The position numbers and the translations under genes were made by a program. A DNA stretch of 64,000 bases from Dryomyza anilis (Eukaryota; Arthropoda; Insecta; Diptera; Dryomyzidae), in contig OX638131.1 in NCBI GenBank assembly GCA_951804985.1, positions 52,635,078-52,699,077 of the forward strand, given 5' to 3'. Position 1 is the stretch's first letter. Each line of letters begins with the position of its first letter. The notes under the pieces are model-generated. The model was not told where the DNA came from. It ran no database searches and saw only the letters and a program-made list of their open reading frames with translations. Below are positions 42,816 to 55,128 of the stretch, one piece after another.

Positions 42816-45595
42816 AAAAGAGAAGTACAATAACAACATGACGTGCGATATCTAAAGCCAAATGCAACAAAATAAAAGTACCGAAACAAAAAAAAAATCA
42901 ATGTGCAATATTTACCATCCGTAGGCTTAACGTAGTGTCCCTTTTTTTATTGTACTGAATGTTCATACAGTAGATGACGAACGCCACAGTGCTGATAAAA
43001 AAAAGCGTGTGTGTTGTTTTTGGTTGGTTATCCTGAGTTCCATGTGTCCATGCAGTAGATAACAAAGTCCGAAGTCTAGAGCGAACGATCCTGTATGTCG
43101 AAAAATTGTGTCGCATACTGTCACGGAAATAGATTCGTCGAAAGCAGCTGGCGTAGATAAGGGCCAACTTAGAGAACGATCACCGCGATTGGGACCTATA
43201 TTTATCTGAAATCGAGTGTGCCCTTAGGAGCGCTGTACACACTGCCACTGCCATCTCACTATTTTTTTGCATTATTCGGGTACCACATGTATACCAGTGG
43301 AGTAAAATACTCCCTTGCACGATAACTGCAATCTTTAACGGACCATTAAATATTGTCCATCGGAAATAACATGTATGAGCTAGAAACTCTCGCAGGAGAT
43401 GCATTGGGAATCTACCACTCAAAGGACATAAAGCAATAAAATAAGGGAAGTGCAATGACAACATGACGTGCGATATCAACATCCAAATGCAACAAAATAA
43501 AAGTACCGGAACAAAAATAAATCAATGTGCAATATTAACCATCCGTAGGCTTAACGTTGTGTCCCATTTTTTATTATCCTGAAAGTCCATGCAGTAGATG
43601 ACGAACGCCACAGTGCTGATCAAAAAATAATGTGTGTTGTTTTAATTATGTTGTCCTGAGTGTCCATGTCGTTGATGACAAACGCCGAAGTCTAGAGCGA
43701 ACGATCCTGTATGTCGTAAAAATGTGTCACATACTGTCACAGAAATAGATTCGTCGAAAGCAGCTGGCACCTACAAAAGAAAATTAAAATCAGACAAAGT
43801 ACAATCTTCATAAACAAGAAACAAAATATCTTCCCGTAATAATTAAAGGCGAGACAAGGCTGCAACTGAGAATAGGAAATGGCCAGGAAAGACGTATCCG
43901 CTTAGACACTGAAGATGAAACGACCTAAAGGTTGCTGCATACGAAGTGAAAAAAACGCGAAAACAAAATATATGTTATAAAAAAAATAAAAGAATAAATA
44001 AAATTAAGCGAGTTTAAACTGAAACTGAAAAGTTACACATTCACGAGGCAATAGTTTTTGTCGTAGGCCCGGTTAATCAGGGTAGAGTCATGAGATAGAA
44101 GGGTGTGGGCGTGACCTACGTTGGGCGCGTAAAGATCTGTAATTACAAAATCACCCAGCACTCTGGTGTTTAATCAACTAGTTTCTTTAACACCAGAGTT
44201 TTGTTGTGGGTGTCTTGAATAAAATAATAGGAAATACATTAAGAATTATTATGTTGGTAAAAATAAAAAAAATAATAAGATAAATGTAACAAAATTGGAA
44301 TTCCCAGCTATGCAACATGCATTTTATGGTACTCATGAATGTCTCTTTGGGTAACACATTTTTACGATTGATGCATAAATCACTTTATTATAAAAAGGGA
44401 AAAACCGCAAGTCAAAAAAAATAAAAATATTCTGCAGGACTTGCAAATTACTTACTTACTTAAAACGACAATAATTGGACGTACTTACCAAATGTCTTGT
44501 AGGCTTTAGCATGTACCAGGTGGGCAGTTCCATCAGTGGCGGGAGACATCAGCGCTCGTGTGCATTGTCGTATTTAATGCAGCAAGGAGTCGTTGCACAC
44601 AACATGTCCTGGCTACAATGAATTTGGGATCTTGCACCGACTATTTGCACGTGGTGGTGATTAGTGCATCTACTGGACAGAATGATGTCTGCAGAGTTTT
44701 CGCGGCCGTGAGCGCAAGTGTAGCGATCCTGGTCCTGATCCAAACACAAAATATAACAAAAATTAACTTATGTTGAAAATTTATGTTGAAAAATTTACCA
44801 AAATTAAATTATGTTGAAAATGACCGGCAGAACACAAATGACACAGTAGTAAAATGACGTTTAACAGTTGTGTGCATGGTTGCACCAATCACAAACCTGT
44901 ATACGAGCGAAAAAACTGTAACAGGTGTATGCGGTGCCACATGTTGCGAAATTTCAGATGCGCTTTTAGTAAGTGAATGAAACATTTTATAATGGAGACA
45001 CTTGCTTAAAAAGCTGAGGTACATCAGAAAATAATGAAAACGGTCTTCGTAGGCATTGGAAGACAGCAGCACTTCGATGGGTTCATGGCTTCAAAATTTA
45101 ACGAACCAAGACAGATGTTGAGGAGACGTTAAGTGCGCCAGTCACAAAATTTAATGTGTTTAAATAAATTAAACTAAAAAAAATTAAAAAAAATAAAAAA
45201 AAAATTAAAATAAGTTAAAATAAAACGTTTTATAGTGTGCATAGCACCGTGAAAAAAAAAATTAAACACACAGAAAATTAGGCGTAAAGCAGGATAAGTT
45301 ACGTAAAAAATGGGAAGATCGTCCATGTTGGGAGAAAAGTAGCTTTGGGAAAATTTTGAGGACTTTGGGTGCGGAGAGCAGGGAGAACAAATGTATTATC
45401 TGTCAGCAAAGGAGGACGAGCGTAAACTAACAAAACGTTGCAAAAAAATGAATTATGCGCAAAAAAGTAGTAAGTTTCAATTATTTATTCATAAAACGAA
45501 GCCACACCGTCAAACACCAAGTTCCAAACTTGGAACCCTATGCAAACTTGGAACCCTATGTATAAAACCATATATTGTCCCAAAACTAAAAGCAA
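42816..45595. other. Unrecognised DNA in duplication unit B
   Basis: Copy of 34991-37760, including both direct repeats (about 42825-43155 and 43450-43770) and the hairpin at 44160-44199. Nothing additional is recognised. Confidence 0.6.
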
Positions 45596-45712
45596 AGAAA
45601 GAGACGGAAGATAATTCAGCGCACTATGTAATGTGCGAGAAAGAGATGGAAGATCAGCACATTAAAACACATGAGTACGAATGATATGCCAATAGCATGC
45701 GTCAAACGAGTA

Positions 45713-45755
45713 GAAGGTTCTCGAAACAAGTCGAAGCTTGTCGAAACGTGTCGAA
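45713..45755 (+). promoter_or_regulatory. Heat-shock-element-like array in the family 2 LTR
   Basis: In strict 5-bp register the modules read GAA, TTC, GAA, aag, GAA, ttg, GAA, gtg, GAA, so six of nine match the alternating nGAAn/nTTCn heat-shock factor site. The first three form a perfect nGAAnnTTCnnGAAn. It lies 14-56 bp upstream of the TATA box. The same array is at 37878-37920, and at 51265-51302 without the first GAA. Binding is inferred from the motif only. Confidence 0.55.
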
Positions 45756-45768
45756 CTGATGCCTGCAT

Positions 45769-45776
45769 TATATAAG
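45769..45776 (+). promoter_or_regulatory. TATA box of the family 2 LTR
   Basis: TATATAAG is followed after 26 bp (TATA start to A) by TTCAGTTGTG, an arthropod initiator-like sequence with A at 45795. In the 3' LTR the same pair is at 51316 and 51350, eight bases further apart because of GAGGCACT-like extra sequence. Confidence 0.65.
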
Positions 45777-46034
45777 GCCGCGCATCTGTACTTCAGTTGT
45801 GATTTGATAGTGAACTAGTGCGTCTCGTGAGTGAACATTGCAAAGATAAATTGTAATAATTCAGCAGTTGATATAAGTGATTATTCTTTAAGTTGTTATT
45901 TAAATTAATAAAGTTAATTAATACTAGTTGAAATATACTAGTTAAAACCAAATATAAGTGCGTTTTTATTTTGTACACAATCCAGCGATACGAACTCGTA
46001 GAACAGTTTTCCGTAGACTGAATTTTCGTAACAT

Positions 46035-46052
46035 TGGTGTCAGAAGTGGGAT
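46035..46052 (+). other. Primer-binding site of family 2
   Basis: TGGTGTCAGAAGTGGGAT begins one base after the LTR end and starts with TGG. The same site is at 38200 in unit A. The tRNA species was not determined. Confidence 0.65.
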
Positions 46053-46063
46053 TGTGATACAAA

Positions 46064-46579
46064 ATGGTTAAATTCGAACAACTTAAAGTCGACCAGCTAA
46101 AGAAGGATCTGTCGATTCGCAATCTTCCAACTGCTGGTACGAAAGTAGAGCTGCAGAAACGCCTAATAGAAGAATTGGAGGCCCAAGGCATTCTTCTTGC
46201 GGAGCACGAATTTGAAATTGAAGCTGCAGCAACGTCATCGAAAAATCTGGACACAGAGGAGAAAGTACAGACCCAAGTTTTTGATATGAGCCAGTTGATC
46301 GGAGCTACGCAGCAACAGTTTCAGATAATGGCTCAAGAAAATTCCAAACAGCTTCAAGAAAATGCCAACAAAATGGAACAGAAGCTTCAAGAAAATTCAA
46401 AACAATTTCAAGAAAATGCCAACAAAATGGAACAAAAGCTTCAAGAAAATTCAAAACAATTTCAAGAAAATTCCAATCAGCTCAAAGCAGAGCTTCTAGA
46501 GAATTCCAACAAACATCAAATAATAATGGAGGAAAAGATGCAGGAACATTCGAAAACAACTTCTGAAAGTTTCTAATAC
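46064..46579 (+). pseudogene. Gag N-terminus of family 2 with SAP-like motif and coiled coil
   Basis: Residues about 1-40 (FEQLKVDQLKKDLSIRNLPT, then GTKVELQKRLIEELEAQGI) have the helix-LPTxGTKxEL-helix pattern of a SAP DNA/RNA-binding motif. After an acidic linker, an 18-residue repeat (QENSKQLQENANKMEQKL and variants, three to four copies from about 46331 to 46500) forms a predicted coiled coil that could drive Gag assembly. The frame ends at 46577-46579; the next Gag piece is at 46599. Confidence 0.82.
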
Positions 46580-46598
46580 ACTCCATGAAAAAGTAAAG

Positions 46599-46946
46599 GT
46601 GCTTGAGGCACATGTAAATGACATGGAAGTGAGCGTTGACGATAAGATTCAAAGATTGGAAAATAACGTTGATGAGAAATATCATGGAATCGACAAAAAA
46701 CTACAGAAAATTCAAAAGGACTTCGATATATTGCAGTTAAATGGACCCACACAGCATTTTGTTAGTGGTACGAGACTAAAGTCACCGATTTACGATGGAA
46801 CTACAGCGTTCAACATTTTCAAGCTGCAATTTGAGACCACGGCTGTAAGTAATCGGTGGAACAATGAGGACAGCGTAGCCGCACTTATCGTGGCGCTAAA
46901 AGGAGGCGCTGTCGAAATATTGCAGACTGTTCCAGAAAGCGATTAA
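46599..46946 (+). pseudogene. Gag middle region of family 2
   Basis: A helical segment (DKIQRLENNVDEKYHGIDKK) continues the coiled coil, then FVSGTRLKSPIYDGTTAFNI and FETTAVSNRWNNEDSVAALI mark the start of the retrotransposon capsid domain. The frame ends with a TAA after VPESD. Confidence 0.8.
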
Positions 46947-46985
46947 AAACAGTTACACAGCTACAGAATGGAACTATAGGGCCGA

Positions 46986-47498
46986 ATGCAAAGAAATGGT
47001 GAAACATTGCAGGCGTATGCAGCGGACGTCGAGAGGCTTTCGTATTTGTCGTATTCAGATTCAACAAGTGATTTCATAGAAAAGTGCAAAATCGAAGCGT
47101 TTGTTGATGGCATACGCGATCAGGAGACAAAACGTGCAACAGTGATTCCGCCCAAGGTAACATTTACGGAAACGGTTACCATCGCTCTAACACAAGAGAC
47201 AGCAAATGCGTTGTGCCGATCGGCTCCAAAGGCGCGTAGAATTGATGTGGAGAACAATGATTTATTTCATGTAGTGTGCCAAGCAGTTAAAGCAGGCGTT
47301 AAAACCGAACACACAGCTGCAAACCGAGACACCCAATTTAAAGGTAAATGCTACAACTGTGATACATATGGGCATATGGCACGTGACTGTCGTAAAAAAC
47401 GCAAGCGCTCAATAAATCAATCTGCAGATGAACCCAGACATGAAGAAAGAGAGGATCATGTCCAAAATAGCGTAAATTTTAATCAAACTTTAAACTAA
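46986..47498 (+). pseudogene. Gag C-terminal capsid and nucleocapsid of family 2
   Basis: QRNGETLQAYAADVERLSYL and DFIEKCKIEAFVDGIRDQET are the capsid C-terminal subdomain. CYNCDTYGHMARDC is a single CCHC knuckle followed by a basic run (RKKRKR). The unit B sequence has a TAG just upstream (about 46976) and lacks 8 bp present in unit A. Confidence 0.85.
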
Positions 47499-48389
47499 AA
47501 CGAGTCAGATCTGCGGTCACAAATTGTTCGAAAGCCAAATAGCTTAACTGTCGAAGGAGTCATTAATTGTACAGCATATATGGTGACATTGGATACGGGA
47601 GCTTCACACTCTATAATAAGAAGTAACCTTATTAAGGACGTAGTAGAGCCACTTATAGGAATAAGATTGCAAACAGCTACAAGCGAAGAGGCCCCTATCA
47701 GAGGAAAGAATACCAAGGAAATCACGATTGGTACTACGACAGTTAAGCATGATTTTATAGTTGCCGAAATAGTAGACGAAATAACACTTGGCATGGACTT
47801 CATGATAAGGAACGGTTTCACACTAGATCTAACAAGAAAAATTTTGAGTTATGCCAACACAGAGATCCAACTAAACATTAATTGTGACCAGAGCCCGAAA
47901 ATTAAACAAGTTATCGCTCACAAAAATAGAAAAATACCACCTAATTCAGAAGCAATTGTTTGGGCGAAATTAAATTGAGATTGTGGGATAAGCAAGTTGT
48001 GGGTTATAGAAGCGAATGATGAGCAAATGAGCAGAAGTAATATTGTTGTCGGAAGAACATTAGTAGAAGCGACAAAAGACAAAGTTGTTACAATAAGAGT
48101 TCTCAACATGGAAAACTCGTCCAAATTAATTAAAAAGGGAACAGTGATAGGCCAGTGTCAAGAGACATCAGCGATTATAAATTGTGAGTCAAATCCATCA
48201 AGGGACTACGGCACATCGCAAATAAACAAACAATCTACTCACAGGTTTATAAATGAGTGGACGAAGGATTTGGCTGCCAAAGAAAAGAGTCAAGTGCAAA
48301 AGCTAATTGATAAATATCGGTGTATATTTCCTGAAAAGGGCCAAAAGGATGGCAGAACTGCCATTGTAAAACATCGTATAGACTGGTGA
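47499..48389 (+). pseudogene. Protease and pre-RT region of family 2
   Basis: MVTLDTGASHSIIRSNLI is the retropepsin active site and EITLGMDFMIRNG its C-terminal part. A TGA at 47976-47978 interrupts the frame where unit A has GGA, so it arose after the duplication. The same frame continues with VVGRTLVEATKDKVVTIRVL and, after another TGA at 48387-48389, with RT. Confidence 0.85.
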
Positions 48390-49640
48390 ATTCGTCAAGC
48401 ACCAAGAAGGGTACCACTTGCGAAAAGAGACGAAGTATCACATTTGGTTGAAGAAATGCACACAAATGGCGTGGTGGAACCATCTGAGAGTCCATGGAGT
48501 TCACCAGTAGTATTGGTGAAAAAGAAGGACGGTAGTACTCGGTTCTGCGTTGATTACCGAAAACTTAATGATGTCACCAAGAAAGATAGTTATCCGCTGC
48601 CCAGAATCGATGACACCTTGGTTACACTATCTAATGCTAAGTGGTTTTCAACGTTGGACTTGCAAAGCGGTTACTAGCAAGTGGAAATCGATAAGAAAGA
48701 TCGAGAGAAGACTGCATTCAGTACTGGAGATGGACTATGGCAATTTTTGGTAATGCCGTTTGGACTATGCAATGCCCCAGCAACATTCGAGCGGTTAATG
48801 GAGCACGTATTAAAAGGTTTACACTGGAAAACATGCCTAGTATACCTTGATGACATAATTGTTATGGGCAAGGATTTCAATGAACATCTAAGAAATCTAG
48901 AGGAAGTATTTCTTCGATTGAAAAGTGCGGGTCTACAACTTAGCCCAAAGAAATGCTCACTTTTCAAGAAAGAAGTCAAGTATCTGGGTCATCGAGTTAC
49001 CACGGAAGAAGTGCATACCGATGAAGATAAAATGTAGGTTTTGCCCAGACCGCAAAACCTACATGACCTACGAAGTTTCTTGGGCCTATGTACATACTAC
49101 AGGCGATTTGTTCCAGGTTTTGCTAATGTTGCTGGCAGTCTTCACGAATTGACAAGAAAGAACCGCGCATTTCAATGGGGTGATGATCAAGAAAGGGCGT
49201 TTTTGAAATTAAAAGATCTACTGTGCTCGGCACCAATTCTTGCGTTTCCAATTCCAGGTGAGAAATTTATACTTGATACGGATGCAAGTGGATACGGAAT
49301 AGGCGGAGTTCTCTCTCAAGTAATCAATGGGCAAGAAAAAGTGATCGCATACTACAGTAAAACATTGTCCAAGCCCGAGCGAAATTACTGTGTCAGCAGG
49401 AGGGAGCTTCTTGCTGTAATTGAAAGTGTGAAAAATGTCCATAAGTATCTGTACGGACAATATTTTCACTTGAGAACCGATCACGCAGCACTACGATGGT
49501 TACTTCAGTTCAAAGATCCAGAAGGCCAAATTGCGCGCTGGATAGAACGATTACAGAGCTACGATTTCTCATTCGAACATCGTAAAGGAGGAAATCATGG
49601 AAATGCAGATGCTCTGTCACGACGCCCATGTAAACTAGAA
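48390..49640 (+). pseudogene. Reverse transcriptase and RNase H of family 2
   Basis: Motifs in order: [82 protein letters not shown] (catalytic), LRSFLGLCTYYRRFV. RNase H follows with FILDTDASGYGIGGVLSQ, SRRELLAVIESVKN, LRTDHAALRWL and GNADALSRRP. Stops at 48675-48677 and 49035-49037 lie in the same frame as the rest. The domains are otherwise well preserved. Confidence 0.92.
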
Positions 49641-51007
49641 TGCAGACATTGTTCAAGAGCTGAAGAAAAAGAAAACATAATTTACATTCGTTTGCTAAAT
49701 GTTTTGCCCGATGAAAAATGGACTCCGGAACAAATTCAAATTGATCAAAAGCGTGATCCCGACCTCACAAAAATCATGATGTTCAAGGAACAGCAAAGAA
49801 AACCATCATGGGAAGATATAGCTGCGGACAGTCCAATAACTAAAGCTTACTGGGCACAGTGGCAGAGCTTAAAGCTACAAGATGGTTGCTTATATCGTAT
49901 ATGGGAAAATGAAGATGGCACATCCGCTCGAAGTTTGATTGTTGTTCCCAAGTCAAAAATAAAAGAGAATACCATGGTGGATCTAGTGGTGGTCATTTGG
50001 GCATTAATAAAACGGTCGAGAAGGTAAAGAAACGTTTTTATTGAATTGGATGCCAAGAGTCAGTCGCCGATTGGATTCGCAGTTGTCCGCAATGTGTACC
50101 AGCAAAAGGACCAACAGTTAACGGTCGCGGCAGGATGCATCAGTACAACGTGGGAGCACCATTCGAGCGTATTGCCATGGATGTCACCGGGCCGTTTCCA
50201 ATCAGTGATGCGGGTAATAAGTATGTCCTTGTCGTCATTGACTATTTCAGCAAGTGGCCTGAAGTGTATCCCATGCCGAATCAAGAAGCCACAACAGTTG
50301 CGGATGCATTAGTTAACAGCTGGGTAAGCCGTTTTGGAGTACCGTTGGAATTGCATTCAGATCAAGGAAGAAATTTTGAGTATGCAGTTTTTAAAGAAGT
50401 ATGCAAAGTCCTCAACATACACAAAACACGAACAACGCCTTTGCACCCGCAATCAGACGGCATGGTGGAGAGATTCAATCGGACTTTGGAAGAGTATCTC
50501 AGAAAAGTGGTTGATAAAAATCAAAAAGACACACATACCACTATTCCTCATGGCTTATCGAACGGCGGTTCATGATATCACAGCAGCTTCACCATCTAAA
50601 ATTGTTTTTGGAACAGACTTAAGATTACCAGCGGATTTAAAGTTTGGTGCGAGTCCTTCAGCTTTAATTCCTGTACACAATTATGTTTTCAGAAAAAGTG
50701 AAGAAATGAACGAAGTGCATCAGTTTGTAAGACAGCGTACACAATTTTCGAGTGATAAGATGAAGGCCAGATACGACTTGCGCACAAATTCAGAGGGATT
50801 TACGGAAGGACAACTTGTTTTGCTCTATAACCCACAAAGGAAGAAAGGCTTATCCCCTAAGCTACAAACACACTGGGAAGGACCATAAAAGATAATTAAA
50901 AGAATTAACGATGTCGTGTATCGGATTCAGAATACTGCAGGCGTTAGAAGAAAAATGAAAGTGGTACATTTAGAAAGGTTGGCGCCGTATAGAGAGAGAG
51001 AGGATTA
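49641..51007 (+). pseudogene. Integrase of family 2
   Basis: A linker with ECRHCSRAEEKE leads to the HHCC zinc domain, which is split by a frameshift near 50020; WIRSCPQCVPAKG is its CxxC part. The core has AMDVTGPFPISD, ELHSDQGRNFE and MVERFNRTLEEYL (D, D, E). A second frameshift near 50530 restores the first frame. A TAA at 50886 cuts the GPY/F module (LQTHWEGP, then RINDVVYRIQN). The end RLAPYRERED is followed by a stop at about 51006. Confidence 0.9.
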
Positions 51008-51030
51008 ACATCTGTTCGGGACGAACAGAT

Positions 51031-51045
51031 TTAGGTGGAGGGCAG
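51031..51045 (+). other. Polypurine tract of family 2
   Basis: TTAGGTGGAGGGCAG directly precedes the LTR start TGTTACG. Confidence 0.7.
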
Positions 51046-52159
<1,114 letters not shown>

Positions 52160-52292
52160 CATAATAAATATTATAATTCGCTTAATAAATATGTTACTAA
52201 AGATGTGGTAAAGTTTTACTGGGGCCGGGGTAATATCTGCAATATGACGGCGTAAATCGAGAACTTTTAAAATGAAATTAGATATCCGGCGA

Positions 52293-52296
<4 letters not shown>
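52160..52296 (+). mobile_element. Diverged Penelope-like 3' non-coding fragment
   Basis: AATATGTTACTAAAGATGTG, GGGCCGGGGTAATATCTGCA and GATATCCGGCGACCAT match the 3' region at 28435-28585 and 30580-30722 with more substitutions and a deletion. It is an older, separate copy, cut on the right by a TA microsatellite. Confidence 0.75.

Positions 52297-52350
<54 letters not shown>
52296..52350. repeat. (TA)n microsatellite
   Basis: Uninterrupted TA repeats within the Penelope-like fragment border. Confidence 0.97.
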
Positions 52351-52352
<2 letters not shown>

Positions 52353-53489
52353 TGTTGCAAACGTAATTAATAACCTGCAAATAAAAATTGGCGGCAAACC
52401 AACGCGCAAAGTTTTCATTACTAGTAAAATTACGGGTCATATATCTATCATTGATCCTGCAGGTATGTATTTCAAATTATTTATGTATGAGTGAGAAAAT
52501 ATAATATTGTCTTTGTGTTGGAGTTGCGGAAGGCATGTCTTGCTGGGATGCTTGCTGGGTGGGTTATATTAGCATGGTATCATACCCAACAGACATTTTG
52601 AGTCATCGTCCCATGTGAGTCACATTTGAGAATATACGCCATGTGAACACTCATTGTTTCACTCATTCCACTAGCGTATATCTTCTATATATATAATACC
52701 AGTTTTTTTACAAAATAAATTTTGCGGAATTAGCCAAAATCCAAAATCTTGAAATTGTTAATTTTCAATTATAAATAAAAATACAGTCTATGTCAATAAA
52801 TTCAGTTCCAAAAAGCAATTAATTTAATTTCCTCTTGTATGTTGTCAATTAACTACGGGTTATATTGTTTGCACTTACCGGTCACTTTGTAGCAATTTTC
52901 TGCAATCACAGGGTTTTCTCGCTCTACTGTGGCAGCAACATATCGTATCGCTCATAAGCATTAGCTGCTATTTGCTGGGCCTCATCGGTTGGTGTTGCCG
53001 CAAATTTTGGATATTGGTTCATGCCGAATTATGCACTTAATGTACTAGTGCTCGTCAGATTTCATTTAAGGAAATAGTATAGTACATATCTATCGAAAAG
53101 TATACTCTACCAATAAACGCATCATTATATTTCTATTTATATCTATATAATATCGTGCTGTAAAAATGTAATTTGTTATGGCCGTATTGAAAAATTATAT
53201 ATAAACACACTACAATTACTGTTTTTTATCCAATACATTATGTTCCAACGTATCATTATATTTTTGCTATGTATAATCTTACTCTTAATCAGTTTTGTTC
53301 TTGTTGTGTTCAAGTGATGTTGTCTTTCCTAGTGCTAAATCTGTTAATGTTTGTGGTAAAACTGTTATTTTTTTTAGAAATAAATTCTGGGTTGGTTGCA
53401 TAACATAATAGTATAATTGTTATTCTTATAATCCTGCTAATTTGTTTAGTTTTAACTTAATAATATTAGTAACTAATATAAATATATAA
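52351..53489. other. Unrecognised DNA with one exon-like segment
   Basis: At 52351-52452 an open stretch encodes LQIKIGGKPTRKVFITSKIT and further residues, ending at a donor-like GCAG-GTATGT. I cannot name a gene or find the next exon. The rest has no domain. CTTGCTGGGATGCTTGCTGGG near 52540 is a small internal repeat. Confidence 0.3.
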
Positions 53490-53698
53490 CCCCCACGTGG
53501 TGGTTACCTTGACGTGGTGTGGGGGCTTAAGTTACAATGACTCAATAAGGCTAAGCTGACGGAAACTTTTTTTTTTTTAAGTTTCTGGTAGGGTCACCCT
53601 TGTCAGACAGGCTTGTGATGAGTAATGAACTAAATACTACCATAGTCTTTTTTATTGGTGGGGTGGCAGACTCTAAAGAAACCCCTATACTACCGCGA

Positions 53699-54227
53699 TG
53701 GGTCAACATAAAGATTTAACTACTCCAGGTGGTACCCACAAAAGTGGCAATCCACCCGCTTCGGCGGCTGAGGCAAGGATTCTGGAGGCCTCAATCCACG
53801 CAACCAACCCTGGTACGATGAACCTCTCTGCTCCTGTAGCAGGGGCATCATGAAGGTGCTATGCTCGTCTCAAGCCAATTTCGATTGGATTGCCACAGCC
53901 GTTGCTAAAATCCCCTCCTTGGGCAAATCGCGCTTCGCTGTTTTCAGCGGAGACGAACCCAAACGCAGGCGAGCAATATGCTGGATACCTGGTCCTATCA
54001 GGAAAACAGCGGAAGTGTTTGTCTGCCTACGTGCTCAGAACCAGGGCATCGAAACGAACGGATGGAAAATCTATAGCCATAAACCAGAGCGAGGTCCGGA
54101 GGACAAGGAGGGCTCAACCCTGGTTGTTGGCTTAGACCAGAAGTCGTTAGATGTCATGCTATCTAAGTACGACAACCATCTAAACTTATTCTTTGGACGG
54201 ATCAAATTCCGAATCAATTCCAAATGA
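53699..54227 (+). pseudogene. ORF1 of the LOA-type element, internally deleted
   Basis: A 50-codon start (MGQHKDLTTPGGTHKSGNPP) ends at a stop at 53849-53851. A second piece (53850-54227) has RRRAICWIPGP, VFVCLRAQNQGIETNGWKIY and STLVVGLDQKSLDVMLSKYD, like the C-terminal ORF1 domain of dipteran LOA elements (DUF4780-like, by memory of the pattern). The usual middle part is missing. ORF1 proteins bind element RNA. Confidence 0.65.
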
Positions 54228-54264
54228 ATAGGCATATGATGAGAAACGAGTTAATTATCCTGTC

Positions 54265-55128
54265 ATGATATTTACTCAGATAAATCTGCAACATTCTAAA
54301 GCTGCTACCGATTTACTAGGTAAGCGGCTCTCCATGTTGCATACATTACCTCACATCACAGCTATTCAAGAACCATGGGTGTATAACAAACGCATCTGTG
54401 GTCTTAGTGAACTACGTGGTGAAACCATACTATACGATGAGCAAGCCGCAAGGCCTAGAAGCTGTCTTATAGTATCGAAACACTTTGCTGTCACTAAGTT
54501 AACCCAATTCTGTGGGCAAGACCTGGTGGCAGCAAAAGTGAGCTATGAAAGCGATAGTGGATGGAAACATCTGATTGTCGCCTCAGGCTACTTCCCCTAT
54601 GACTCACTACTGCCTCCTCCGCCAAAGGCAATTGTTGAGCTCATAGAGTACTGTGATCTTAAGGAGACCGCCCTTATTCTTTGCTGTGACGCTAATGCCC
54701 AACACACTGTGTGGGGCAGCAGTAAATGCAACGCGCGAGGTACCAGACTCCTTGACTTCATCATGACCTCCAATCTGAACATTCACAACACTGGTAATAA
54801 ACCCACTTTTGTGACTGCTAGAAGACAGGAAGTGATTGACCTTACTTTGTCTAACTGTAGACTGAGAGAGTCAATCTTTAACTGGAAGGTTCTTAAAGAA
54901 GATTCTTTATCGGACCACAGGTATATCGAGTTTCATACTGACCGAGAGGTGCTGCCCTCTATGACGGTAAGAAACCCCAGAAAAACGAACTGGGCACGCT
55001 TCAGACATGAACTTGAGAATTCCCTCAATATTCCTGTCAGAATTCGTACCAAAGAAAGTATTGAGACGACCGTTCAAGTTATGAACGATGTCATAAATTC
55101 TAGTTTTGTACGAACATGTCCGGTATGA
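54265..55128 (+). pseudogene. ORF2 apurinic endonuclease domain, LOA-type
   Basis: MIFTQINLQHSKAATDLLGK starts the endonuclease. ITAIQEPWVYN has the catalytic Glu, LILCCDANAQHTVWGS the Asp/Asn pair, and EDSLSDHRYIEF the Ser-Asp-His end. This enzyme nicks target DNA. The ORF ends at a TGA at 55126-55128, and the same frame continues directly in the RT ORF, so only one codon separates them. Confidence 0.88.

Larger units (their letters stand above)
45596..46033 (+). repeat. 5'-truncated LTR of family 2, unit B
   Basis: Copy of the 37761-38198 LTR, ending CGTAACA immediately before the primer site. It is the 5' LTR of the only near-complete family 2 element (to 51589). Confidence 0.88.
40265..48080. 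repeat. 7.82-kb tandem duplication, unit B
   Basis: Repeats 32441-40264. At its right end the family 2 pol continues uninterrupted to 51589, so the right flank here is the ancestral one. The A/B junction at 40264/40265 shows only about two bases of microhomology (AC). Confidence 0.93.

Noticed and set aside
52351..52452. Possible exon of a host gene with a donor-like GCAG-GTATGT
   Set aside because: Kept only as a low-confidence note: no acceptor, no second exon and no recognisable family; it starts at a microsatellite.
55126..55128. TGA in ORF2 as a recoded codon
   Set aside because: No recoding signal is visible and the same ORF has two frameshifts downstream, so ordinary decay is the simpler explanation.
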